Assembly (NCBI GenBank): GCA_023423675.1
Contig: JAFAFD010000431.1
Coordinates: forward strand, 1 to 7,740
DNA: 7,740 nucleotides
DNA from: Pseudomonadota bacterium
Lineage (GTDB): Bacteria > Pseudomonadota > Gammaproteobacteria > Xanthomonadales > Xanthomonadaceae
Direction of reading: 5' to 3'
Of the stretch, positions 1 to 7,400 are shown one piece after another; position 1 is the stretch's first letter; every line of letters starts with the position of its first letter. The notes below the pieces were generated by a model that was not told the DNA's origin, did no database searches, and saw only the letters and a program-made list of their open reading frames with translations. The position numbers and the translations under genes were made by a program.

Positions 1-1
1 C

Positions 2-1927
<1,926 letters not shown>

Positions 1928-1940
1928 TGGCATGAAGGCA

Positions 1941-1991
1941 GGCGCGGGACGCGCCAGGGACGACGCCGGGGGGAGGGACCCGGCGACGTCC
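1941..1991 (+). other. Tandem hairpins in the acs-crbR gap
   Basis: Two inverted repeats lie just after the acs stop. The first is small: GGCGC (1941-1945) pairs with GCGCC (1951-1955) around a 5-nt loop. The second is strong: GGACG-A-CGCCGGG (1958-1970) pairs with CCCGGCG-A-CGTCC (1979-1991), giving 7 bp, an A-A mismatch and 5 bp around an 8-nt loop. The nearest T-run (TTTTT, 2024-2028) begins more than 30 nt later, so this is not a standard intrinsic terminator. It could attenuate transcription or protect the acs mRNA 3' end. Whether crbR is co-transcribed with acs through it is not decided by the sequence. I found no convincing promoter in the rest of the 122-bp gap. Confidence 0.6.
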
Positions 1992-2049
1992 GACCCGTCC
2001 CGTGCCGGCCGTCACGTCGCTCCTTTTTCCTGATCGATAAGCTCGACCC

Positions 2050-2715
2050 ATGACCACCCTCCTGATTGCCGATGACCACCCGTTGTTCCGCGAAGCCCTG
2101 CGAGGGGCCGTACAGCGGGTCATCCCGGGCGTGCAGCTGTTCGAGGCCGACAGCGTCGAAGCGCTGTACGCGCTGGCCGACCAGCACAACGACGCCGACC
2201 TGGTCCTGATGGATCTCAACATGCCCGGCGCGCAGGGGTTCAACGCGCTGGTGCACATGCGCTCGCTGCACCCGCACCTGCCGGTGGTGGTGGTGTCCGC
2301 GCGCGAAGAAGCGACGGTGATGCGCCGTGCGCTCGATCACGGCGCACTGGGTTTCATTCCCAAGTCGGCCGACTCGGACACGATCGGCCACGCGCTGGGC
2401 ACCATCCTCGATGGCGAGACCTGGGCACCGCCGGAGGCGCACAACGTGCCGCCCACCGGCAGCGAGGAACGCGAAGTCGGCCAGCGCCTGCGCGAACTGA
2501 CCCCGCAGCAGTTCCGCGTGCTGCAGATGCTCGGTGCCGGCCGCTTGAACAAGCAGATCGCCTACGACCTCAACGTCTCCGAGGCCACGATCAAGGCCCA
2601 CGTCACCGCCATCCTGCGCAAGCTCGGCGTGACCAACCGCACCCAGGCCGTGCTGATGGCCGGCAAGCTGGCGATCGACGACGACGCCATCGTGCTGCCG
2701 CCGGAAGAAGACTGA
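2050..2715 (+). CDS. crbR: NarL/LuxR-family response regulator, CrbR-like
   Basis: This 221-residue cytoplasmic response regulator has an N-terminal receiver domain (about 1-120) and a C-terminal LuxR-type helix-turn-helix (about 150-205). The receiver has acidic-pocket residues D8 and D9, phosphoacceptor D55 in VLMDLNMPG, switch residue S83 and K105 in the IPKSA motif. The DNA-binding part reads LTPQQFRVLQMLGAGRLNKQIAYDLNVSEATIKAHV, typical of GerE/LuxR domains, and is followed by an acidic tail. An in-frame TAA at 2038-2040 leaves this ATG as the only sensible start; the Shine-Dalgarno is weak. The gene lies 122 bp after acs on the same strand, within 8 kb of a CrbS-like kinase. In Vibrio cholerae and Pseudomonas, CrbR (also called ErdR) activates acs. 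The fold and family are certain. The CrbR name rests on this context and the general resemblance. A different NarL-type regulator remains possible. Confidence 0.87.
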   Translation: MTTLLIADDHPLFREALRGAVQRVIPGVQLFEADSVEALYALADQHNDADLVLMDLNMPGAQGFNALVHMRSLHPHLPVVVVSAREEATVMRRALDHGALGFIPKSADSDTIGHALGTILDGETWAPPEAHNVPPTGSEEREVGQRLRELTPQQFRVLQMLGAGRLNKQIAYDLNVSEATIKAHVTAILRKLGVTNRTQAVLMAGKLAIDDDAIVLPPEED

Positions 2716-2726
2716 CACTCCCGTTT

Positions 2727-2750
2727 GTAGAGCCGAGCCCATGCTCGGCT
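2727..2750 (+). repeat. REP 1 (GTAG/SMAG-type palindrome)
   Basis: GTAG head (2727-2730), then an 8-bp perfect stem AGCCGAGC/GCTCGGCT (2731-2738 and 2743-2750) with loop CCAT. It begins 11 nt after the crbR stop, in the same sense as the gene. It forms an inverted pair with REP 2. The outer 12 bases GTAGAGCCGAGC can also pair with 2794-2805, making one long alternative hairpin that may act as a terminator or mRNA 3' stabiliser for crbR. Confidence 0.95.
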
Positions 2751-2781
2751 GCTGATCGCCGAAGGCCGTGATACGCGCGTG

Positions 2782-2805
2782 AGCCGAGCGTAGGCTCGGC
2801 TCTAC
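2782..2805 (-). repeat. REP 2 (GTAG/SMAG-type palindrome)
   Basis: Read on the - strand: GTAG (2805-2802), then AGCCGAGC, loop CTAC, then GCTCGGCT. It is the inverted partner of REP 1 across a 31-nt linker, together resembling a BIME-type pair. The loop differs from the CCAT of REPs 1, 3, 4 and 6 while the stem is intact. Confidence 0.94.
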
Positions 2806-2828
2806 AGGACTCCCCGGCACCTGAATTT

Positions 2829-2852
2829 GAAGAGCCGAGCCCATGCTCGGCT
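2829..2852 (+). repeat. REP 3, degenerate head (GAAG)
   Basis: The stem AGCCGAGC/GCTCGGCT (2833-2840 and 2845-2852) with loop CCAT is perfect, but the tetranucleotide head reads GAAG instead of GTAG. It lies 20 nt beyond the transposase stop codon and is oriented against that gene. Its trailing sequence resembles the linkers after REPs 1 and 4, but no inverted partner follows; the transposase gene begins there instead. Confidence 0.9.
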
Positions 2853-2872
2853 GCTGTTCGCCGAAGACCGCG

Positions 2873-3328
2873 CTAATCCTGCAAGGGCCATCTGCTCCAG
2901 GCGTAGGGATACTCGCCAAGATGCGTAGCCAGCCCGGCACGAACCGGATTGGCCGCAATGTACATCGCCTGCGTGCGCAGGCACTCATCGCTGCGCAGGC
3001 CGTGATCGTAATACCCCGGTTGCCAGATCGGTGCATCGGCATCAACGCGCCTGGCGATGGAACGTCCGCTGCGGGACTTGAGGATCTGCATGCACCCGGC
3101 GAGCGTTCCGCGGCGCAGCTCGATCAGCCAGTGAAGATGATCAGGCATGATCACCCAGGCCAGGGAACACGTCCGTCCCGTCCGCTCCACCGTACGGAGC
3201 GCCTCGATCAGAAGGCCGACGTTGGCTTCATCGTCAAACCAGCGTCGACGCGCGTGTGTCACCGTGGTGATCGCGTAGACGTTGCCGGTCTGCGACCAGC
3301 GGCCAATACGGAGTGCGGGGCTGGACAT
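2873..3328 (-). CDS. REP-associated tyrosine transposase (RAYT, Y1/HUH family)
   Basis: This 151-residue protein belongs to the IS200/IS605-like Y1 transposase superfamily (Transposase_17 type), the group thought to mobilise REP elements by single-strand cleavage. The metal-binding HUH motif is H64-L65-H66 within VIMPDHLHWLIEL. The nucleophile tyrosine is in WQPGYYDHGLR (Y106 or Y107). The C-terminal YIAANPVRAGL segment is typical of RAYTs. The N-terminal part (ITTVTHARRRWF) forms the first strand of the domain. The length matches other RAYTs (about 150-170), with no frameshift or lost catalytic residue, so it may be active. The ATG start fits the family N-terminus; the Shine-Dalgarno is weak. 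GTAG-type REPs lie on both sides, as is usual for RAYT genes. It converges with crbR and is in tandem with mntP. RAYTs are usually single-copy and vertically inherited in a genome, not a multi-copy insertion sequence. Confidence 0.95.
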   Translation of the reverse strand: MSSPALRIGRWSQTGNVYAITTVTHARRRWFDDEANVGLLIEALRTVERTGRTCSLAWVIMPDHLHWLIELRRGTLAGCMQILKSRSGRSIARRVDADAPIWQPGYYDHGLRSDECLRTQAMYIAANPVRAGLATHLGEYPYAWSRWPLQD

Positions 3329-3403
3329 GCCCGAAGACTATGCTGCGACCGACAGGCTCTCCATCAGTGCACCACGGCGAGACATGTAGGCCATCTCCCC
3401 GTT

Positions 3404-3427
3404 GTAGAGCCGAGCCCATGCTCGGCT
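3404..3427 (+). repeat. REP 4 (GTAG/SMAG-type palindrome)
   Basis: GTAG (3404-3407), then AGCCGAGC (3408-3415), loop CCAT and GCTCGGCT (3420-3427), identical to REP 1. It is the inverted partner of REP 5. Its first 12 bases can pair with 3472-3483 to make a longer hairpin across the 32-nt linker. Confidence 0.95.
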
Positions 3428-3459
3428 GCGTTTCGCCTGAGAACCGCGCTGCGCGCATG

Positions 3460-3483
3460 AGCCGAGCACAGGCTCGGCTCTAC
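3460..3483 (-). repeat. REP 5 (GTAG/SMAG-type palindrome)
   Basis: Read on the - strand: GTAG (3483-3480), AGCCGAGC, loop CTGT, GCTCGGCT. It starts 11 nt after the mntP stop codon in the sense orientation. This is the same spacing as REP 1 after crbR, so the pair REP 5/REP 4 is the likely 3' end structure of the mntP mRNA. Confidence 0.95.
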
Positions 3484-3494
3484 AGTTCCGCGCG

Positions 3495-4070
3495 TTACGC
3501 CACGCCGTGCAGGTGTTCGTACAGGATCGTCGAACCGATGATCACCAGGATCACACCGCCGATGATCTCGGCGCGCTTGCCGACCATGCCGCCCAGCACG
3601 CGGCCCAGCATGATGCCGGCGGTGACCATGGTCAGCGTGCACAGGCCGATGACCGCAGCCATCACGCCGATATGCACGTCCATGAAGGCCAGGCCGATGC
3701 CCACGGCCATCGCGTCGATGCTGGTGGCGAAACCGGTCAGTGCCAGCTTCCAGAAGCCGTGGTGCTGCGAGGGATCTTCATCCTCTTCGCCGCTGTCCGG
3801 GCGCACGCCGTTGATGATCATGTGCACGCCCAGCGCAACCAGCAGGCCGAAGGCGATCCAGTGGTCGAAGGCTTCGACGTACTGCAGGGCGGCGCGGCCG
3901 AGCAGCCAGCCGATGATGGGCGTGATCGCCTCGATGACGCCGAAGATGATGCCGGCGCGCAGTGCATCGCGGAACACCGGCTTGCGCATGGCCGCACCCT
4001 TGCCGATCGCCGCAGCGAAGGCATCGGTGGACATGGCAAAGCCGATCAGGAGGATCGAAACAGGAGACAT
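3495..4070 (-). CDS. mntP: Manganese efflux pump MntP
   Basis: MntP is an inner-membrane Mn2+ exporter that protects the cell from manganese excess. The product is 191 residues, the usual family length, with six predicted membrane segments (about 3-23, 40-58, 67-90, 106-128, 133-155, 166-188) arranged as two similar halves. The signature acidic residues are present in both halves: D16 in [15 protein letters not shown] and D119 in [13 protein letters not shown], plus E47 in the second segment. A charged loop (about 91-103, acidic then histidine-rich) joins the halves. The frame stays open upstream to 4286, but the ATG at 4070 gives the family N-terminus [13 protein letters not shown] and places the riboswitch entirely in the leader, so I choose it. 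No strong Shine-Dalgarno is visible. Expression should rise with Mn2+ through the leader riboswitch. The TAA stop is followed after 11 nt by REP 5. Confidence 0.96.
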   Translation of the reverse strand: MSPVSILLIGFAMSTDAFAAAIGKGAAMRKPVFRDALRAGIIFGVIEAITPIIGWLLGRAALQYVEAFDHWIAFGLLVALGVHMIINGVRPDSGEEDEDPSQHHGFWKLALTGFATSIDAMAVGIGLAFMDVHIGVMAAVIGLCTLTMVTAGIMLGRVLGGMVGKRAEIIGGVILVIIGSTILYEHLHGVA

Positions 4071-4083
4071 TGGCGGCTGCTGA

Positions 4084-4128
4084 AGGTCGGGCAAGGACGG
4101 ACGCACGGCTCGCGCTCGCGCCCAACCT
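4084..4128 (-). promoter_or_regulatory. Putative expression-platform hairpin of the mntP riboswitch
   Basis: Between the aptamer and the mntP start, AGGTTGGGC (4128-4120 on the - strand) can pair with GCCCGACCT (4092-4084), giving 9 bp with one G-U pair. The stem ends 13 nt before the ATG. No T-run follows, so it does not look like an intrinsic terminator. That suggests control of ribosome access or of Rho, as in other proteobacterial mntP leaders. The aptamer segment GGTTGG (4163-4158) could compete for part of the same partner strand. The fold is inferred by eye. Confidence 0.4.
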
Positions 4129-4139
4129 GACGTTGCGCG

Positions 4140-4260
4140 CGCGGGCCGCTGGTCTCGCCAACCATCATGGTTGTCCACGCCACGGCGCACTGGCCGAGTA
4201 TGTTGACGTGGACGATTCCTGCGTAGGAATCCGGCTACTCCCCAAGGGGACGCGAAGCTT
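4140..4260 (-). promoter_or_regulatory. yybP-ykoY manganese riboswitch (mntP leader)
   Basis: On the - strand the leader carries the conserved blocks of the yybP-ykoY Mn2+ aptamer in order. They are TTGGGGAGTAGCC (4245-4233, loop L1), the hairpin GATTCC/GGAATC, GTCAACATACTCGG (4207-4194, loop L3) and GCGAGACC (4158-4151). GTCCACG and CGTGGAC flank L3 and can form its helix. The short hairpin CAACCA/TGGTTG (4173-4159) precedes the GCGAGACC block. In this family Mn2+ is bound between L1 and L3 and turns expression of the downstream exporter on. The position, ending about 70 nt before the mntP ATG, fits. The closing P1 helix could not be drawn with confidence, so the ends are approximate. Confidence 0.93.
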
Positions 4261-4316
4261 AGCACCGCGATCCGCGCGTGGCGCATTTCCTTGCAAACGC
4301 GCAGGCAGGGCTGGTT

Positions 4317-4346
4317 TGTATAGCGAAGGGTATATTGCCGCGAAAA
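4317..4346 (-). promoter_or_regulatory. Possible sigma-70 promoter for the riboswitch-mntP transcript
   Basis: On the - strand TATACA (4322-4317) could serve as a -10 element, with TTTTCG (4346-4341) as a poor -35 at 18-bp spacing. It lies in the only AT-richer patch of the crbS-mntP gap and would start transcription some 50 nt before the aptamer. The -35 match is weak. A second TATA-like string (TATACC) just upstream makes the exact choice uncertain. Confidence 0.35.
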
Positions 4347-4368
4347 TTGCAGGGGCGCGGCGCGATCC

Positions 4369-4392
4369 AGCCGAGCATGGGCTCGGCTCTAC
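4369..4392 (-). repeat. REP 6 (GTAG/SMAG-type palindrome), solitary
   Basis: Read on the - strand: GTAG (4392-4389), AGCCGAGC, loop CCAT, GCTCGGCT, identical to REPs 1 and 4 but with no inverted partner nearby. It lies 21 nt after the crbS stop codon, in the sense orientation. It is the most likely 3' end structure for that mRNA, separating it from the mntP promoter region downstream. Confidence 0.94.
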
Positions 4393-4413
4393 AAGGGGCT
4401 TCGTGGCCCGGCG

Positions 4414-7400
4414 TTACCTCGCGTCGCGCAGCGCGCCGAGGAAGGCGCGCAGCGAGGCCGGCTTGATCGGCTTGGTCAGCATGCGATAGCCGCGCTCGCG
4501 GGCCATGCGCTTCAGTTCATCGCGGCCGTCGGCGGTCAGCAGCGCGCCCGGCAACGGGTAGCCGGCCGCTTCGCGCAGTGCCACCAGCGCGTCCAGGCCA
4601 TCCATGCGGTCGTGCAGGTGGTAATCCACCAGCATCACCTGCGGCTGCTCGGCCACCCTTTCCAGCGCCTGGTCCACCGTCGATGCGGTGATCACCTGCA
4701 CCTTCCAGCGCCCCAGCAGCGCGCGCATGCCGTCGAGGATCTCCTCGTCGTTGTCCACGCACAGCACGCGCATGCCGGCCAGCGAATCGCTGCGCACCGG
4801 CGGTGCGGCGGCCTGGGCGGGCAGCAGCGGCTCGCTGTAGCCCGGCAACGGCGCCACGCGCGGCAGGATGATCGAGAACATCGAACCGCGGCCAACCCGG
4901 CTGCGCGCATTGAGGCGGTGGTCGAGCAGACGCGAGATGCGCTGGCAGATCGACAGGCCCAGGCCCAGCCCCTGCTCGCCCCAGTCGAAGGGCTGCTGGT
5001 AGCGATGGAATTCGTCGAAGATCTGCCGCATGTGGTGCTCGGGGATGCCCGGGCCGGTATCCCACACCTGCAGTTCCACTTCATCGCCACGCTGGCGCAC
5101 GGCCAGCACGATGCGGCCCTGGCGGGTGTAGCGCAGCGCATTGGCGAGGAAGTTCTGCAGCACGCGGCGCAGCAGGCGGCGGTCGCTGCGTACCCAGGTG
5201 GTGCGCGCGAACAGGTCCAGGCGCAGGCCGCGCCCGGCTGCCACCGGCGTGTACTGCGCGGCCAGTTCGCGCATCAGCGCGCTGACGTCGAACTCGCCGA
5301 TCACCGGATGCAGGCCACCGGCATCCAGCCGCGAGACGTCCAGCAGACCATCCAGCAGTTCCTCGGCCGCACGCAGCGAGGCATCCACGCGTTCAGCCAG
5401 GTGCTTCTGTTCGTCGCTCACATGGTCGCTGTCACGCAATGCCGAGGCGAACAGGCGCGCGGCGTTCAGCGGCTGCAGCACGTCATGGCTGATCGCTGCG
5501 AGGAAGCGGGTCTTCGACTGCTGCGCGACCTCGGCTTCGTGCGAACGTTCGGCCACGCGCTGTTCCAGCGTTTCGTTGGCTTCCAGCAGCGCTTTTTCCG
5601 CGTGCTTGTAGTCGGTGATGTCGTTGTAGCTGGTCACGTAACCGCCGCCGGGCAGCGCCTGGCCGCGCATCTCGATCACCTTGCCGTCGCTGCGGGTGCG
5701 CTCGAACACATGCGGTGAACCGGCGCGCATGTAACCGATGCGGCGGTTGATCTGCACTTCGATATCACCCTCGCCGAGCTCGCCGCGTTCGGCGTTGTAG
5801 CGGATCAGGTCGGCGACGGGGCGGCCCACGTAGAGCATGCCGTCGGGGTAACCGAACATGTCCTGGTAACGGCGGTTCCAGGCGGTCAGGCGCATGTCCG
5901 GGTCGACCACGCTGACACCCGCGCTGATGTTTTCCAGCGTGGTGGAGAGGATCTCGCGGTTGAAGCGCAGCTCCTGCCCCGCTTCGTCCAGCACCGCCAC
6001 CACTTCGCCCAGGTCCATGCCCGAGCCACGCAGCAGGCTGGTCAGCAGCAGGCGCGCCGACGCGGCGCCGATCGAGGCGGCCAGCAGGCGCGCGGTGAAC
6101 TGCACCCACGGCCGGTCGGCCGGCGCCGACGCCTGCAGCTCGCGCCCCAGCGACTGCGCCTGTTCGAAGAACGAACGCCGTGCGTGGCGCTCGCCGACCA
6201 CGCGCGAGGCCAGTGCCAGCAGGTCGCCCACGTGCACATGACCGGGCCAGCCGCCCGCCACCGAGGGCCGTTCGGCATAGGGATCGAGGAAGGGCGCGGC
6301 GCGCAGGCGTTCGTCCACGCCCGGGCGCCAGCGCGCGGACACCAGCATCATCGTGGCCACGTTGACCAGCAGCGACCAGAACGTGCCATGGGTCAGCGGG
6401 TCCCAGCCGGTCATGCCGAACAGCTGCTGCGGGCGCAGCCACTCCACGCCGAACGGCCCGTGCCGCACCCAGGTCGCATCCACCCAGCCGGCCATGGTCA
6501 TCGCCGGCAGCAGCAGGGTGTATATCCACGTGGCAAAGCCCAGCACCATGCCGGCCTCGACGCCGCGACGGCTGGCGCCGCGCCAGTACAGGCCGCCGAT
6601 CAGGCCCGGCGCGAACTGCGCCACCGCAGCGAAAGCCATCAGGCCGTACGAGGCCAGGCTGCTGTCGTTGCTGCTGCTGCGGTAGTAGCTGTAGGCCATC
6701 AGCGCCAGCAGCAGGATCGCCATGCGGCGGATCCACAGCACGCGCGAAGCCATGTCGGCCGCTTCCTGGTGGTCGCCACTGCGGCGCAGCAGCACCGGCA
6801 TCACCAGGTCGTTGCTGACCATGGTGGCCAGCGCGATGGAGGCCACGATGACCATGCCGGTGGCCGCCGAGAAGCCGCCGACGTAGGCGATCAAGGCCAG
6901 CGCGTTGCGCCCTTCGGCGAGCGGCAGGGCCAGCACCATCGCATCGTCGGCCACGGTCCCGCCGGTACCGAACAGGGTAACGCCGGCGGTGGCGATCGGC
7001 AGCACCATCGCCGAGATCAGCACCAGGTAGCCGCCGAACATCCAGCGCGCGCGGCGCACGTCGCGCACGTCGCCACACTCGACCACGGCCACGTGGAACT
7101 GCCGCGGCAGGCAGATGATGGCGAGGAAACTGAGCAGCGTCTGCGAGATGAAACCCACCGGCGGCAGGCCGGTGAACAGCGTATGCACCGACTGCACCAC
7201 CGCATCGGTGCGGTTGCTCAGCCACAGGTAGGCGAACACGCCCACCGCCAGCATCGCCAGCAGCTTGATGACCGATTCGAAGGCGATCGCCAGCATCATG
7301 CCGTGGTGATGCTCGGTGGCATCGACCTGGCGGGTACCGAACAGGGTCGCGAACAGGGCCATCAGCAGCGCCACGTACAGCGCCGGATCGGTGAAGAAGC

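Larger units (their letters stand above)
2727..3483. mobile_element. REP/RAYT module (REPtron-like)
   Basis: This unit holds the RAYT gene with REPs 1, 2 and 3 beyond its 3' end and REPs 4 and 5 upstream of its 5' end. All five share the stem AGCCGAGC/GCTCGGCT. The 75 bp between the transposase start and REP 4 (3329-3403) show no recognisable gene or clear promoter. No target-site duplication can be claimed, because REP elements do not normally make one. The boundaries are those of the outer REPs and not of a proven transposition unit. Confidence 0.75.

Noticed and set aside
3338..3394. Tiny open frame (15-18 codons) on the - strand just upstream of the RAYT gene, with GGGGAG before its ATGs
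   Set aside because: It is too short to assess and matches nothing I recognise. Without conservation data it cannot be called a leader peptide.
2727..3483. Regularly spaced palindromes as a CRISPR array
   Set aside because: The repeats are REP palindromes in alternating orientation with unequal, partly similar linkers. There are no cas genes.
3313..4083. Open frame of 256 codons on the + strand opposite mntP
   Set aside because: It crosses two REPs and is antisense to mntP. Its periodic M/P/S composition is the complement of a membrane protein gene.
4071..4286. N-terminal extension of mntP to an ATG at 4286
   Set aside because: The added residues are arginine-rich and cover the riboswitch aptamer. 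MntP family proteins begin at the ATG at 4070.
4278..4466. Small + strand open frame across REP 6 and the crbS 3' end
   Set aside because: Much of the translation comes from the REP (the PSMGSALQ string recurs wherever a REP is read in that frame) and the rest is antisense to crbS.
4612..5718. Open frame of 368 codons on the + strand inside crbS
   Set aside because: It lies opposite the HisKA, HATPase and receiver coding region, and its translation is rich in Q, H, A and R with no domain recognised.
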